From: Prevotella melaninogenica ATCC 25845
GTDB taxonomy: Bacteria; Bacteroidota; Bacteroidia; Bacteroidales; Bacteroidaceae
Length of the DNA stretch: 64,000 nucleotides
NCBI RefSeq assembly: GCF_000144405.1
Contig: NC_014371.1
Coordinates: 1 to 64,000, forward strand
Direction of reading: 5' to 3'
Shown here: piece by piece, positions 25,888 through 35,149 of the stretch
How positions within the stretch are numbered: the first letter of the stretch is position 1
Layout: each line of letters begins with the position of its first letter
Program-made: the position numbers and the translations under genes
The notes under the pieces: generated by a model
Told to the model about the DNA's origin: nothing
What the model saw: only the letters and a program-made list of their open reading frames with translations
Databases searched by the model: none

Positions 25888-27137
25888 AGATAAAAATACA
25901 TAGAGGACTTGATCAGATAGGAGGTTGTATAACCGAGATATGGACAGATTCTTCCAGAGTTTTTATAGACTTTGGGCAGAATCTGCCGGGTAATGGAAAG
26001 CCAACAACTCCTAAAGAAGATGATCTTATGGTTGCTGATATTATTGGGAACAATGAGAAAGAGCATCAAGCGGTTTTCTATACGCATGCTCACGAAGACC
26101 ATGTAGGACTGTTCAGGTATATCCCACTTGAACAGTATATTGGCGAAGGAAGTAAGGAACTCCTGCTTATCAAATATAATACACTTCTGGAAAGGTACGA
26201 GTTGGCAAAAAGTGCGAACCATCAGCTGCAGATATCCGATAGGGAAGCAGAACAACCGGAAGAGAGCTATCGCACAACAAAGACTCTCATAGACAAGCTG
26301 GAAACTTTTAGGACTTGGAAACGTGCAGCTCCTAAGGAGTGTCCAGTTCCTATAACGGTAGGTGATATTAGGGTTACACCTTTCTTCACCTGCCATAGCA
26401 TTTATGATGCTCATATGTTTCTTGTTGAGGCTGATGGGAAACGTATTTGGCATACTGGCGATTATCGGCAGCATGGCTATATGGGTAAAGCTTTATTTCC
26501 TATGCTGAGAAGATATGCTACTAACATTGATTTGCTGATTACAGAAGGTACGATGCTTAAAAGGAAAGACAAATGTATTCATGAATGTGAAGTGTCAAGG
26601 AAGATGGAAAGTGTGATGCAAGCTTTCAAGTATGTCTTTGTACTCGCTTCGGCTACGGATATAGAACGATTGGCAAGTATTAAGGTGGCAGCAGAGACTG
26701 CAAATAAACCTTTGTGTATCTTGTCCTTGTTTATGAAAAGGACGATGGAAATCTTTACAGAGAGGGAATCCAGCCTATCACGTGGCTTGTTCTCCTTTGC
26801 ACCTCTGTTTTATACTGATAAACTGTATGGTAAGCTGAAACGCAGAGGCTTCACGATCGTTGTTGGAACGTCACAGGCAGATAAGGTTAAGAAACTTCTT
26901 GATAAACTTCCACAAGAAGAGACGTTGCTCATATACTCATCTTGGGATGGATACTACAAGAATGCGGAGCAGGTAAAGGCAAATTCAAAGTACAAGGAGT
27001 TGCGTGAAATGTTCCATAATGTCGTGGATATCCATACATCAGGACATGCGGATAAAGCGACGATAAGGAAAGTTATAGAAACGGTCCGTCCAAAGGAGGT
27101 TATCTGTATCCATAAGGAAGCTGGCGCAACGTTGTAA
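25884..27137 (+). CDS. Metallo-beta-lactamase/beta-CASP ribonuclease-like protein
   Basis: 417 aa. Metal-binding motif HAHEDH (H68, H70, D72, H73), HTGDYR (H190, D193), HTSGHAD near 384-388 and CIHKEAG near the C-terminus (H410). This set is that of beta-CASP nucleases such as RNase J. It is shorter than RNase J (about 550 aa) and lacks its C-terminal domain. An insertion of about 80 charged residues (about 85-160) lies between the first two metal motifs. Likely a cytosolic RNA or DNA nuclease. It is coupled to the nuclease-like gene upstream and followed at 62 bases by a phosphoesterase. Confidence 0.8.
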   Translation: MKIKIHRGLDQIGGCITEIWTDSSRVFIDFGQNLPGNGKPTTPKEDDLMVADIIGNNEKEHQAVFYTHAHEDHVGLFRYIPLEQYIGEGSKELLLIKYNTLLERYELAKSANHQLQISDREAEQPEESYRTTKTLIDKLETFRTWKRAAPKECPVPITVGDIRVTPFFTCHSIYDAHMFLVEADGKRIWHTGDYRQHGYMGKALFPMLRRYATNIDLLITEGTMLKRKDKCIHECEVSRKMESVMQAFKYVFVLASATDIERLASIKVAAETANKPLCILSLFMKRTMEIFTERESSLSRGLFSFAPLFYTDKLYGKLKRRGFTIVVGTSQADKVKKLLDKLPQEETLLIYSSWDGYYKNAEQVKANSKYKELREMFHNVVDIHTSGHADKATIRKVIETVRPKEVICIHKEAGATL

Positions 27138-27199
27138 GAGTTGTGTTACAGCATTGAATTATTTTGTTTCCATATTACAAAAATGATTACGAATCGATA

Positions 27200-27766
27200 A
27201 TGAAAATCCTTCAAATCTCTGATACACATAATCGGCATCAACTGTTAACCAGTATGCCTGCAGCCGATGTTCTTGTCCATTGCGGTGACTTTACTGATAT
27301 GGGGACGGAAGAGGAAGTGCTGGACTTCCTGAATTGGTTTATATTACTGCCTTATCCACAAAAGATATTCATTGTTGGCAACCATGACCTTTGCTTGTGG
27401 GAGGCAGCTGAGATAGAAGACTTGCCTGATAATGTTCACTTCCTTCAAGACCGGGGGTGTGAGATTGAGGGAGTCAAGTTCTTTGGTTTAGGATATAATC
27501 ATCCAGAGAGCTTGATACCCAGGGGTATAGACGTTCTTGTGACCCATGAACCGCCAATCATGATATTGGACGAAAGCAACAACACACATTGGGGGAATAG
27601 TCCTCTTCGTAGTCAGGTGATGAGAACGAAACCTAAATATCATCTGTTTGGTCATGTTCATTCTGCTTACGGGATTGAGAAACATGAAGATATAGTGTTT
27701 TCAAATGGCTCTTCCCTTGATGATTATTATGAAGTTTGCCATAGTCCTCGTTTGATTACATTGTGA
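27200..27766 (+). CDS. Calcineurin-like metallophosphoesterase
   Basis: 188 aa starting MKILQISDTHNRH. All dimetal phosphoesterase motifs are present in order: SDTH, HCGDF, GNHD, THEPP, GHVHS. This is the small single-domain type that cleaves phosphodiesters or phosphomonoesters; substrate unknown. An upstream in-frame start at 27164 adds residues with no family match and is rejected. It lies 62 bases after the beta-CASP gene on the same strand, probably in the same transcript. Confidence 0.88.
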   Translation: MKILQISDTHNRHQLLTSMPAADVLVHCGDFTDMGTEEEVLDFLNWFILLPYPQKIFIVGNHDLCLWEAAEIEDLPDNVHFLQDRGCEIEGVKFFGLGYNHPESLIPRGIDVLVTHEPPIMILDESNNTHWGNSPLRSQVMRTKPKYHLFGHVHSAYGIEKHEDIVFSNGSSLDDYYEVCHSPRLITL

Positions 27767-27890
27767 TAATATGTTTTTTATAGTATGGTTAATTCGTTTC
27801 TCAATATAAAGTTTCTTATCATGTGCTGTTACGGTTGCCTGGTATAAGAATCTAAAACTCACAATTGATTATATTTGGAGAAATATATTC

Positions 27891-27920
27891 GTCCCCTTAA
27901 ACCTTTTCAAAGGTGGGGAC
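27891..27920. other. Hairpin downstream of the phosphoesterase cluster
   Basis: GTCCCC pairs with GGGGAC and ACCTTT with AAAGGT. No U-run follows, so it is a weak terminator candidate. Confidence 0.4.
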
Positions 27921-27936
27921 ACAATTCTAATAATAA

Positions 27937-28036
27937 ATTTCCTGTCACTTCTGTCACTCTGAATGAGGATGTAACAGGTTAGTTTACAGGTGTTTCTGTC
28001 TAAATGTTAAAATGACAGCAAACTGAAAATAAAAGT
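27937..28036 (+). repeat. R3 MITE-like repeat, copy b
   Basis: Ends CCTGTCACTTCTGTCA and ATGTTAAAATGACAGCAAAC, followed by GAAAATAAAAGTA as in copy a. Confidence 0.7.
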
Positions 28037-28163
28037 ATTGTTAGATTTAGGTCTGTTATTCTCTCATGCTGTGAGCGTAATAGTGTAATGCTCCTTTCGC
28101 CTATCAGTTGTAATAAGAATGTGAAAACCAAGATGTAGATTTGGAGTTGTCATAGGAAAACGT

Positions 28164-28260
28164 TATATTTGCAGAAAATAAGCTGCACTCGGCAAATTGA
28201 AAGCAAGCTTTCTTTGCTCTCGTTTGCATTATTTTTGCAGAAAAATATAAACAGGAGGTA
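28164..28260 (+). promoter_or_regulatory. Promoter region and strong Shine-Dalgarno of the TA operon
   Basis: A TATATTTG -7 box (28164-28171) has TTTG 20 bases upstream. A second TTATTTTTG lies at about 28230 after a palindromic GAAAGCAAGCTTTC segment that may be an operator. AGGAGGT (28254-28260) sits 5 bases before the ATG at 28266; such a strong site is unusual in this genome. Confidence 0.5.
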
Positions 28261-28265
28261 TAATT

Positions 28266-28544
28266 ATGGCAGGCACAATGACAAACATCGAGAACAAAAC
28301 GATACGCATGTATTGGAACGCATTGCGTTCGATGAGTAAGAACATTCGGTTGGGCTTAGCTGTGAAGCTTACTAACTCTGTACTCGAGGAAGAACGCAAG
28401 GAAATGTCAGACGAAGCTTATACAGAAGAAATGCTTAATAAGTTTTTTGGGAAGTGGGAAGGAAACGAAACTGCTGAAGAATTGATGGGTATCATCAAGC
28501 AGAATTCGAGTTCAAGTGAACCAATTAGCTTTGAAGGCGTATGA
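28266..28544 (+). CDS. Antitoxin of a VapBC-type pair
   Basis: 92 aa, cytosolic, acidic C-terminal half. No recognised DNA-binding motif; the middle (NIRLGLAVKLTNSVLEEE) is helical. It precedes a PIN-domain toxin with a 4-base ATGA overlap, the standard antitoxin-first order. Antitoxins of this size binding a PIN toxin through the C-terminal tail are common. Function is inferred mainly from position. Confidence 0.7.
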   Translation: MAGTMTNIENKTIRMYWNALRSMSKNIRLGLAVKLTNSVLEEERKEMSDEAYTEEMLNKFFGKWEGNETAEELMGIIKQNSSSSEPISFEGV

Positions 28545-28960
28545 AAAGTAAGAGCCAACATGGTCAGGTTTTGCTTGATAGCAATGTTCTAATTCATCTC
28601 TTACGTAAGAATGAAAGTGTACGGCAACACATCTTGGAAACAGGGTGGCGCAACTGTTGTGTGTCTGAGATTTCTATTGTCGAGTTACTTTATGGAGCAG
28701 AATGTAGTGCATATCCAGAAAAGAACCGTACTCTTTTGAAAGACTTGCTCAACCAACTTGAGATAATCCCTTTCTCTGTTTGTATCGAAGAGTTCTGTCG
28801 TCAGAAAGCTGTATTGCGAAGAAAGGGACAAATGATAGAAGATAATGACCTTTATATTGCCTCTACGGCACTTACGTTGGGGATTCCAGTGGCAACAGAG
28901 AATGTAAAACACCTTGCACGTATAGAAGGATTGGAAGTGCAGAACTGGGTTGAACGATAA
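28541..28960 (+). CDS. vapC: PIN-domain ribonuclease toxin, VapC type
   Basis: 139 aa. PIN acidic residues are visible: D13 in LLDSNVLIHLL, E48 in SEISIVELLYG, D101/D103 in MIEDNDLYIAS, with the usual C-terminal VATENVKHLARIEGLEVQNW. VapC toxins cleave tRNA or rRNA when freed from the antitoxin, with Mg2+. The gene overlaps the antitoxin stop, so translation is coupled. All catalytic positions are intact, so the toxin is probably active. Confidence 0.9.
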   Translation: MKSKSQHGQVLLDSNVLIHLLRKNESVRQHILETGWRNCCVSEISIVELLYGAECSAYPEKNRTLLKDLLNQLEIIPFSVCIEEFCRQKAVLRRKGQMIEDNDLYIASTALTLGIPVATENVKHLARIEGLEVQNWVER

Positions 28961-29062
28961 TTACGACTATTTTCTTAGTAAGTTTGTTTGGTTAAATAAC
29001 AGATTCTTAACATTACTTGTTAAGAAGTGTTTTTCCTATTTAATGAATGGTAAAAACTTACC

Positions 29063-29089
29063 TTTTGTTGAAGTAAAAAGCTAACTTTG
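29063..29089 (+). promoter_or_regulatory. Promoter of the N-glycan gene cluster
   Basis: TTTTGTTG (-33 element, 29063-29070) and TAACTTTG (-7, 29082-29089), 58 bases before the GH130 start. Confidence 0.6.
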
Positions 29090-29147
29090 CTTGTACTTAT
29101 AATGTATAGACATTTATAAAAACTAAAAGCATAAAACTATATTTACA

Positions 29148-30122
29148 ATGAAAAGTTTAAAAGATATTCTGCCTTGGGAGGACCGTCCAGAAGGATGCAA
29201 GGATGTGATGTGGCGTTATTCAAAGAACCCAATCATCGATCGTTATCATATTCCAACATCAAACAGTATCTTCAATAGTGCTGTTGTTCCTTTTGAGGAT
29301 GGCTTCGCTGGTGTGTTCCGTTGCGACAACAAGGCGGTGCAGATGAACATTTTTGCTGGTTTCAGTAAGGATGGTGTGAACTGGGAAATCAATCATGAGC
29401 CTATTAAGTTTGAGGCTGGTAACACTGAAATGATTGAGTCAGAGTATAAGTATGACCCACGTGTTACATGGATTGAGGACCGTTATTGGATTACTTGGTG
29501 TAACGGTTATCACGGACCAACAATCGGTATTGCTTACACCTTCGACTTCAAGAAGTTCTATCAGTGTGAGAATGCTTTTTTGCCATTCAACCGTAATGGC
29601 GTCCTCTTCCCAGAGAAGATCAATGGAAAGTATGCGATGTTGAGTCGTCCAAGCGACAATGGTCATACACCTTTCGGTGACATCTACATCAGCTTTAGCC
29701 CAGATATGAAGTATTGGGGCGAGCATCGTTGCGTAATGAAGGTTACTCCTTTCCCAGAGAGTGCATGGCAGTGTACGAAGATTGGTGCAGGTTCGGTTCC
29801 TTTCTTGACAGACGAAGGTTGGTTGCTCTTCTATCACGGTGTAATCACTACTTGTAATGGTTTCCGTTATTCGATGGGTGCAGCTATCCTTGACAAGGAC
29901 AATCCAGAGAAGGTTCTCTATCGCACTCGTCCATATCTTCTTGCACCAAATGCACCTTATGAGTTACAGGGTGACGTGCCAAACGTTGTCTTCCCATGTG
30001 CTGCTTTGCAGGATGGCGAGCGTGTAGCCGTTTACTATGGTGCAGCTGATACCGTCGTTGGTATGGCATTTGGCTATATCAAGGACATCGTAGAGTTCAC
30101 AAAGAACAATAGTATATTATAA
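29148..30122 (+). CDS. Glycoside hydrolase family 130 phosphorylase
   Basis: 324 aa, no signal peptide, so cytosolic. Five-bladed beta-propeller pattern typical of GH130: [78 protein letters not shown]. Family members phosphorolyse beta-1,4-mannosyl linkages. In an N-glycan cluster the likely substrate is Man-beta-1,4-GlcNAc, giving mannose-1-phosphate and GlcNAc, as in the BT1033/UhgbMP type. It is the first gene of the cluster with GH92, GH20 and a sugar kinase. Substrate is inferred from context. Confidence 0.9.
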   Translation: MKSLKDILPWEDRPEGCKDVMWRYSKNPIIDRYHIPTSNSIFNSAVVPFEDGFAGVFRCDNKAVQMNIFAGFSKDGVNWEINHEPIKFEAGNTEMIESEYKYDPRVTWIEDRYWITWCNGYHGPTIGIAYTFDFKKFYQCENAFLPFNRNGVLFPEKINGKYAMLSRPSDNGHTPFGDIYISFSPDMKYWGEHRCVMKVTPFPESAWQCTKIGAGSVPFLTDEGWLLFYHGVITTCNGFRYSMGAAILDKDNPEKVLYRTRPYLLAPNAPYELQGDVPNVVFPCAALQDGERVAVYYGAADTVVGMAFGYIKDIVEFTKNNSIL

Positions 30123-30401
30123 GGTGTTAAGTGTTGGGTGTTGGGTGTTGATGAATTGTTAGGTGATAGGTGTTGGGTGTTGGGTGTTGATGAATTGTTA
30201 GGTGTTAGATGTTAGGTGTTGGGTGTTGATGAATTGCTTAGAAGTAAATAATGATAGCTTCATCACAATTCATCATCGCCCACCACCTAACACCCATCAC
30301 CTATCATCTACTATTCATCACCACCCAACATCCAACACCCACCACCTACTATTCATCACCACCTAACACCCATCACTCATCACCCACTACCCACCACCCA
30401 A
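30123..30401. repeat. GT-rich/AC-rich long imperfect inverted repeat before GH92
   Basis: The left half (30125-30237) is built of GGTGTTGGGTGTTGATGAATTG units; the right half (30265-30400) is built of their complements (CATCACCACCTAACACCCA). The array runs up to the GH92 start codon at 30402, leaving almost no normal leader. Confidence 0.85.
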
Positions 30402-32657
30402 ATGAATCATAAATTCCTATTAGTACTACTTCTTTCCTTGTCTTTTCTTTCGCTGAAAGCGGCTGACAAGGGTGGGGAAGAGCCTGTTGACCTTGTCAAT
30501 CCTTTTATCGGAACATCGAATTTCGGTACTACCAATCCGGGAGCAGTATGCCCTAACGGATTGATGTCAGTCGTACCATTCAACGTAATGGGTTCTGATT
30601 TGAATAAATATGACAAGGATGCACGCTGGTGGTCAACTCCTTACGAATATCATAATGTCTTTTTCACTGGTTATTCTCACGTCAATCTAAGTGGTGTGGG
30701 TTGTCCAGAAGTAGGCTCATTGTTGCTTATGCCAACGACAGGAAAGTTGAACGTTGATTATAAGGAGTACGGAAGTACATACGACAAGGAGGTTGCACAC
30801 CCCGGTTATTATTCTAATTATCTGAAAAAGTATAATGTGAAGACAGAGGTAACAGCTACTCCTCGCAGTTCTGTTGCACGTTTCACATTCCCGAAAGGAG
30901 AAAGTCATATCTTGTTGAACCTCGGTGAAGGACTCACAAATGAGTCTGGTGCCATGGTGAAGAAGGTGAGCGACACAGAGTATGAGGGTATGAAGTTGCA
31001 GGGTACATTCTGTTATAACCCTCAGGCTGTATTCCCAATTTACTTCGTGATGCGTGTCAGCAAGAAACCAACGGAGGCTGGCTATTGGAAGAAACAGCGT
31101 CCGATGACAGGCGTAGAGGCTGAGTGGGATGTCGACAATGGCAAGTTCAAGCTTTATAAGACCTATAACAAAGAACTCTCTGGCGATGATATCGGTGTAT
31201 GGATGAACTTCAACACTGAGGCTGACGAGCAGGTAGAGGTACAGATGGGTGTGTCATTCGTAAGTATGGCAAACGCTCGTGAGAACCTTGATGCCGAACA
31301 GCGTGGAAAGAACTTCGACGCCATTCGTGCTGAGGCGCGTGCTAAGTGGAATGATGATCTCTCTCGCATCCTCGTTGAGGGTGGTACAAAGACAGAGCGC
31401 ACCATCTTCTATACAGCTCTTTATCACGTCCTCATCCACCCAAATATCCTGCAGGATGTCAACGGACAATACCCTGCCATGGAGGGTGATGAGATTCGAA
31501 CGGTGAAGGAGGGCAATCGTTATACGGTCTTCTCGTTGTGGGATACCTATCGCAATGTGCATCAGTTGCTTACATTGGTTTATCCAAATCGTCAGCGTGA
31601 TATGATTCGTTCGATGATTGGAATGTACGAGGAGCATGGCTGGATGCCAAAGTGGGAACTCTTTAGTCGTGAGACTTACACGATGGAAGGCGACCCAGCC
31701 ATTCCCGTTATCACTGATTCTTGGTTGAAAGGTCTGCGTGGTTATGATATTAACAAGGCTTATGAAGCCTTCCGAAAGTCGGCTTTGACAAAGGGAAGCG
31801 AGAACCCTCTGCGCCCAGATAACGACGAATACATGGAGAAGGGTTATGTAGCTTTACACGAGAAGTTCGATAATTCCGTCTCTCATGCCCTCGAATACTA
31901 CATTGCCGACAATGCCCTTTCACGCTTGGCTACGGCATTGGGTAAGAAAGACGATGCCCGTCTGTTCCACAATCGTGCTTTGGGTTATCGCCATTACTTC
32001 AGTAAGGAGTTTGGTTTGTTGCGCCCCTTGATGCCAGACGGCACCTTCTATAAGCCTTTTGATCCAAAGCAGGGAGAGAACTTCGAACCATCACCAGGCT
32101 TCCACGAAGGTAATGCTTGGAACTATACTTTCTATGTTCCGCATGACGTTATGGGACTTGCAAAGCTCATGGGAGGACAGAAAAACTTTGTAAACAAGCT
32201 CCAGAGCGTGTTTGACAAGGGTTATTACGACCCTGCCAATGAGCCAGATATCGCTTATCCTCACCTCTTCTCTTATTTCAAAGGCGACGAGTGGCGTACA
32301 CAGGTACAGACACGCAGACTCTTGAAGGAGTATTTCAAGAATGCACCAGAGGGCATCCCGGGTAATGATGATACTGGAACAATGTCGGCTTGGGCTGTGT
32401 TCAATATGATAGGTTTCTATCCTGACTGTCCGGGCGATCCATCTTATACGCTCACTTCGCCAGTCTTTGACAAGGTGACTATCCGTTTGGATAAGGCACA
32501 GTGGGGCAGAGATAACCTTGTGATTGAGACTGTTCGTCCAAATGATGAGGCTGTTGTCATCAAGAAGATGGAATTAGGTGGTAAGCCATTGAACCGCTAT
32601 CGCATTACGAATGACGAACTCTTGAAGGGCGGAGTATTGAAGTTCTATCTAAAGTAA
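30402..32657 (+). CDS. GH92 alpha-mannosidase
   Basis: 751 aa with signal peptide MNHKFLLVLLLSLSFLSLKA; periplasmic. Ca2+-dependent exo-alpha-mannosidase that trims high-mannose N-glycans. GH92 landmarks: NPFIGTSNFGTTNPGAVCPN (about 30), GYSHVNLSGVGCPEVGS (about 90), FSLWDTYRNVHQL, HEGNAWNYTFYVPHD (general-acid Glu region) and GNDDTGTMSAWAVFNM (catalytic-base Asp region). Mannosyl linkage specificity (1,2 vs 1,3 vs 1,4) cannot be assigned. Translation starts at the edge of a GT/AC-rich hairpin array, which may limit expression. Confidence 0.93.
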   Translation: MNHKFLLVLLLSLSFLSLKAADKGGEEPVDLVNPFIGTSNFGTTNPGAVCPNGLMSVVPFNVMGSDLNKYDKDARWWSTPYEYHNVFFTGYSHVNLSGVGCPEVGSLLLMPTTGKLNVDYKEYGSTYDKEVAHPGYYSNYLKKYNVKTEVTATPRSSVARFTFPKGESHILLNLGEGLTNESGAMVKKVSDTEYEGMKLQGTFCYNPQAVFPIYFVMRVSKKPTEAGYWKKQRPMTGVEAEWDVDNGKFKLYKTYNKELSGDDIGVWMNFNTEADEQVEVQMGVSFVSMANARENLDAEQRGKNFDAIRAEARAKWNDDLSRILVEGGTKTERTIFYTALYHVLIHPNILQDVNGQYPAMEGDEIRTVKEGNRYTVFSLWDTYRNVHQLLTLVYPNRQRDMIRSMIGMYEEHGWMPKWELFSRETYTMEGDPAIPVITDSWLKGLRGYDINKAYEAFRKSALTKGSENPLRPDNDEYMEKGYVALHEKFDNSVSHALEYYIADNALSRLATALGKKDDARLFHNRALGYRHYFSKEFGLLRPLMPDGTFYKPFDPKQGENFEPSPGFHEGNAWNYTFYVPHDVMGLAKLMGGQKNFVNKLQSVFDKGYYDPANEPDIAYPHLFSYFKGDEWRTQVQTRRLLKEYFKNAPEGIPGNDDTGTMSAWAVFNMIGFYPDCPGDPSYTLTSPVFDKVTIRLDKAQWGRDNLVIETVRPNDEAVVIKKMELGGKPLNRYRITNDELLKGGVLKFYLK

Positions 32658-32760
32658 ACGACTACTACCCATCAAACCTCCCACGCTTCCGACGGTCTTT
32701 AATGTCTTATTACATTATATATAATGATAAAAACAGACATTGTTTGCCGTCTTCTATCCT

Positions 32761-32845
32761 TGTCCGAACGCTTCGGACAAGTTGTGTGGAGCCTTAACAC
32801 AAGTTGTGCGGAGCCTTAGCACATTTGGTGCGGAGGCTTAATACG
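32761..32845 (+). repeat. R2 palindrome repeat copy 1 (22-bp period)
   Basis: GTGTGGAGCC, GTGCGGAGCC and GTGCGGAGGC starts are spaced 22 bases apart; junctions form ACACAAGTTGTGC and GCACATTTGGTGC palindromes. A TTGTCCGAACGCTTCGGACAA palindrome core (TCCGAACGCTTCGGA) lies at its left. It sits about 100 bases after the GH92 stop. Confidence 0.8.
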
Positions 32846-32998
32846 AAACAAAAAGGTGGCAGTTTGGAAGGCAGTCTACTATCAGAAAGGTCTTGAATGA
32901 CCACAGATAGGAATACAGACAGCCGACAGCCATCGAAGAAAGAGACATAAAGTAAAAACAAATAATAAAGAAATAAAACCGAAATTTATACTCACGTT

Positions 32999-35074
32999 AT
33001 GAGAAAAAAAGTTCTTTTGAGTGCAGTTTTCCTGTTGTTTGCAGCAGCTGTTTCTATGCCTGTTGCAGCTCAAAACATCATTCCACAACCTGAGAATATC
33101 AGTCTTTTGAAGGGTCAATTCAAGCTGAATAAGGGTACGAAGATTGTAACCAATCTTACAGGTCGTGATTTTAAGGTGTTAAATCAGTACACTTCTGAGG
33201 TGCTGAAGCATCCATTAGCATACGCAAAGAATCCTTCTAAGCAGGGCGTTTTCCGCTTGATTTGCAAGGGAACAGCCAAGCAGGCAGCTCAGGCAATGGA
33301 CAGCGTTCGTCTGCAAGGTTATGAGTTGGAGGTTACACCAAAGGGTATCACCATTCAGGCACTGACTCCAACGGGCTTGTTCTATGGTTTGCAAACCGTT
33401 CGCCAGCTCGAAAAGGATGGCCAGATTGCTTGTGTAAAAGTGAAAGATACGCCACGTTTTGCTTATCGTGGTTTGATGATCGACTGCTCTCGACACTTTT
33501 GGTCGAAAGACTTCTTAAAGAAACAGCTCGATGCGATGGCTTATTTCAAGCTCGACCGCTTCCACTGGCACCTCACCGATGGTGGTGGATGGCGCATGGA
33601 GGTGGAGAAATATCCTCGACTGACAGACGAAGCCTCTTATCGCACACAGTCTGATTGGACAAAGTGGTGGATGGATAACGACCGCAAGTATTGTCATAAG
33701 AATACGCAAGGTGCCTACGGTGGCTATTACACACAGGAAGATATCAAGGATATCGTACGCTATGCAGCTGCGCGCCACATTGAGGTAATCCCAGAGATAG
33801 AGATGCCTGGTCATAGTGATGAGGTTGTTTATGCTTACCCAGAGTTGTCATGTACAGGCAAACCTTATACACAGTCAGACCTCTGTGTAGGTAAGGAAGC
33901 CACCTATACCTTCATGGAGAACGTGTTGAAAGAGGTAATGCAACTCTTCCCTTCTAAGTACATCCATATCGGAGGAGACGAGGCAGAGCGCCGCACATGG
34001 AAGACTTGTCCTGATTGTCAGAAGGTGATGAAGGAGAATCACTTAAAAGATGTAGCCGAGTTGCAGAGCCATTTCACCCATCGTATGGAAGAATTCTTGA
34101 ACCGTAATGGTCGTAAACTCCTCGGTTGGGATGAGATTATGGAAGGTAAGTTGGCTCCTAACGCAGCTGTGATGTCATGGCGTGGAACAGAAGCTGGTAT
34201 CGAAGCTGCAACAAGTAAGCACCATGTAGTGATGGCTCCACAGCAGTTCTATTATCTGAATATGTATCAGGACAATCCGATGGAACAGCCAAAGGCACAG
34301 GGCGGATATACTCGTTTGGATAAGACTTACAACTATGAGCCAATCCCTGCAGAGTACAAAGGAAGCAATCTTGAGAAATATATGGATGGCGTTCAGGCGT
34401 GTGTATGGACCGAATTCATCGCTGAACCAAGCCATTTAGAGTATATGCTCTATCCTCGTCTGTTAGCTTTGGCAGAGACAGGTTGGACAAAGAAGCGCAC
34501 CGGTTACGACAACTTCCGCAAGAGAGCAGTCGTAAATGTAGACCGACTGAAGCGTGCGGGCTATAATGCCTTTGACCTCTCAAAGGAGAAGGGGTCACGT
34601 ATGGAAAGCCGTAGTGTGACACAGCATGAGGCATTGGGTAAGCCAGTGACTTATCTTGGACGTTATGCAGAGAAGTATCGTGCCGAAGGTGATAACACAC
34701 TGACCAATGGTTTGCGTGGCGATTGGGGCTATCTTGAGGGTCGTTGGCAGGGCTTTATCGACAGTACTGGTGTGGATGTAGTAGTTGATATGGGTAAGGT
34801 TACGGACATCCGTGACGTTCGTGTTGACTTTATGCACCTCTATGAATCGGTTATCTATACGCCAGAGACAATTGAGTTGATGGTGTCAGACGATGGTAAG
34901 AACTTCAAGACGATTGACACGGTACGACCAGGTATTAAGGCTTCAGAGGATTATCTCGTCTATCCTTACAAGTGGAAAGGAGATGTCAAAGGTCGTTATG
35001 TGCGTGTGAAGGCACTCCCTCGCGAGAAAGGCGCATGGATTTTTACAGACGAAATCATCGTCAATCAGAAGTAA
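32999..35074 (+). CDS. GH20 beta-N-acetylhexosaminidase
   Basis: 691 aa with signal peptide (LLSAVFLLFAAAVSMPVAAQ); periplasmic or surface. An N-terminal GH20b-like domain (about 25-145) is followed by the catalytic barrel with RGLMIDCSRHFW, HWHLTDGGGWRMEVEKYP and the catalytic pair D327-E328 in HIGGDEAERRTW. A C-terminal F5/8-like domain (about 555-690: WQGFIDSTGVDVVVDMGK) probably binds glycan. Removes terminal GlcNAc/GalNAc from host glycans. It lies between two GH92 genes, consistent with N-glycan breakdown. Confidence 0.93.
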   Translation: MRKKVLLSAVFLLFAAAVSMPVAAQNIIPQPENISLLKGQFKLNKGTKIVTNLTGRDFKVLNQYTSEVLKHPLAYAKNPSKQGVFRLICKGTAKQAAQAMDSVRLQGYELEVTPKGITIQALTPTGLFYGLQTVRQLEKDGQIACVKVKDTPRFAYRGLMIDCSRHFWSKDFLKKQLDAMAYFKLDRFHWHLTDGGGWRMEVEKYPRLTDEASYRTQSDWTKWWMDNDRKYCHKNTQGAYGGYYTQEDIKDIVRYAAARHIEVIPEIEMPGHSDEVVYAYPELSCTGKPYTQSDLCVGKEATYTFMENVLKEVMQLFPSKYIHIGGDEAERRTWKTCPDCQKVMKENHLKDVAELQSHFTHRMEEFLNRNGRKLLGWDEIMEGKLAPNAAVMSWRGTEAGIEAATSKHHVVMAPQQFYYLNMYQDNPMEQPKAQGGYTRLDKTYNYEPIPAEYKGSNLEKYMDGVQACVWTEFIAEPSHLEYMLYPRLLALAETGWTKKRTGYDNFRKRAVVNVDRLKRAGYNAFDLSKEKGSRMESRSVTQHEALGKPVTYLGRYAEKYRAEGDNTLTNGLRGDWGYLEGRWQGFIDSTGVDVVVDMGKVTDIRDVRVDFMHLYESVIYTPETIELMVSDDGKNFKTIDTVRPGIKASEDYLVYPYKWKGDVKGRYVRVKALPREKGAWIFTDEIIVNQK

Positions 35075-35149
35075 ACGAATACTTGATGAGCCGTTGAATG
35101 ACGGCTTTGTCAAGACATATAAGACAAGAAGATTAAAACAATTCAGTAT

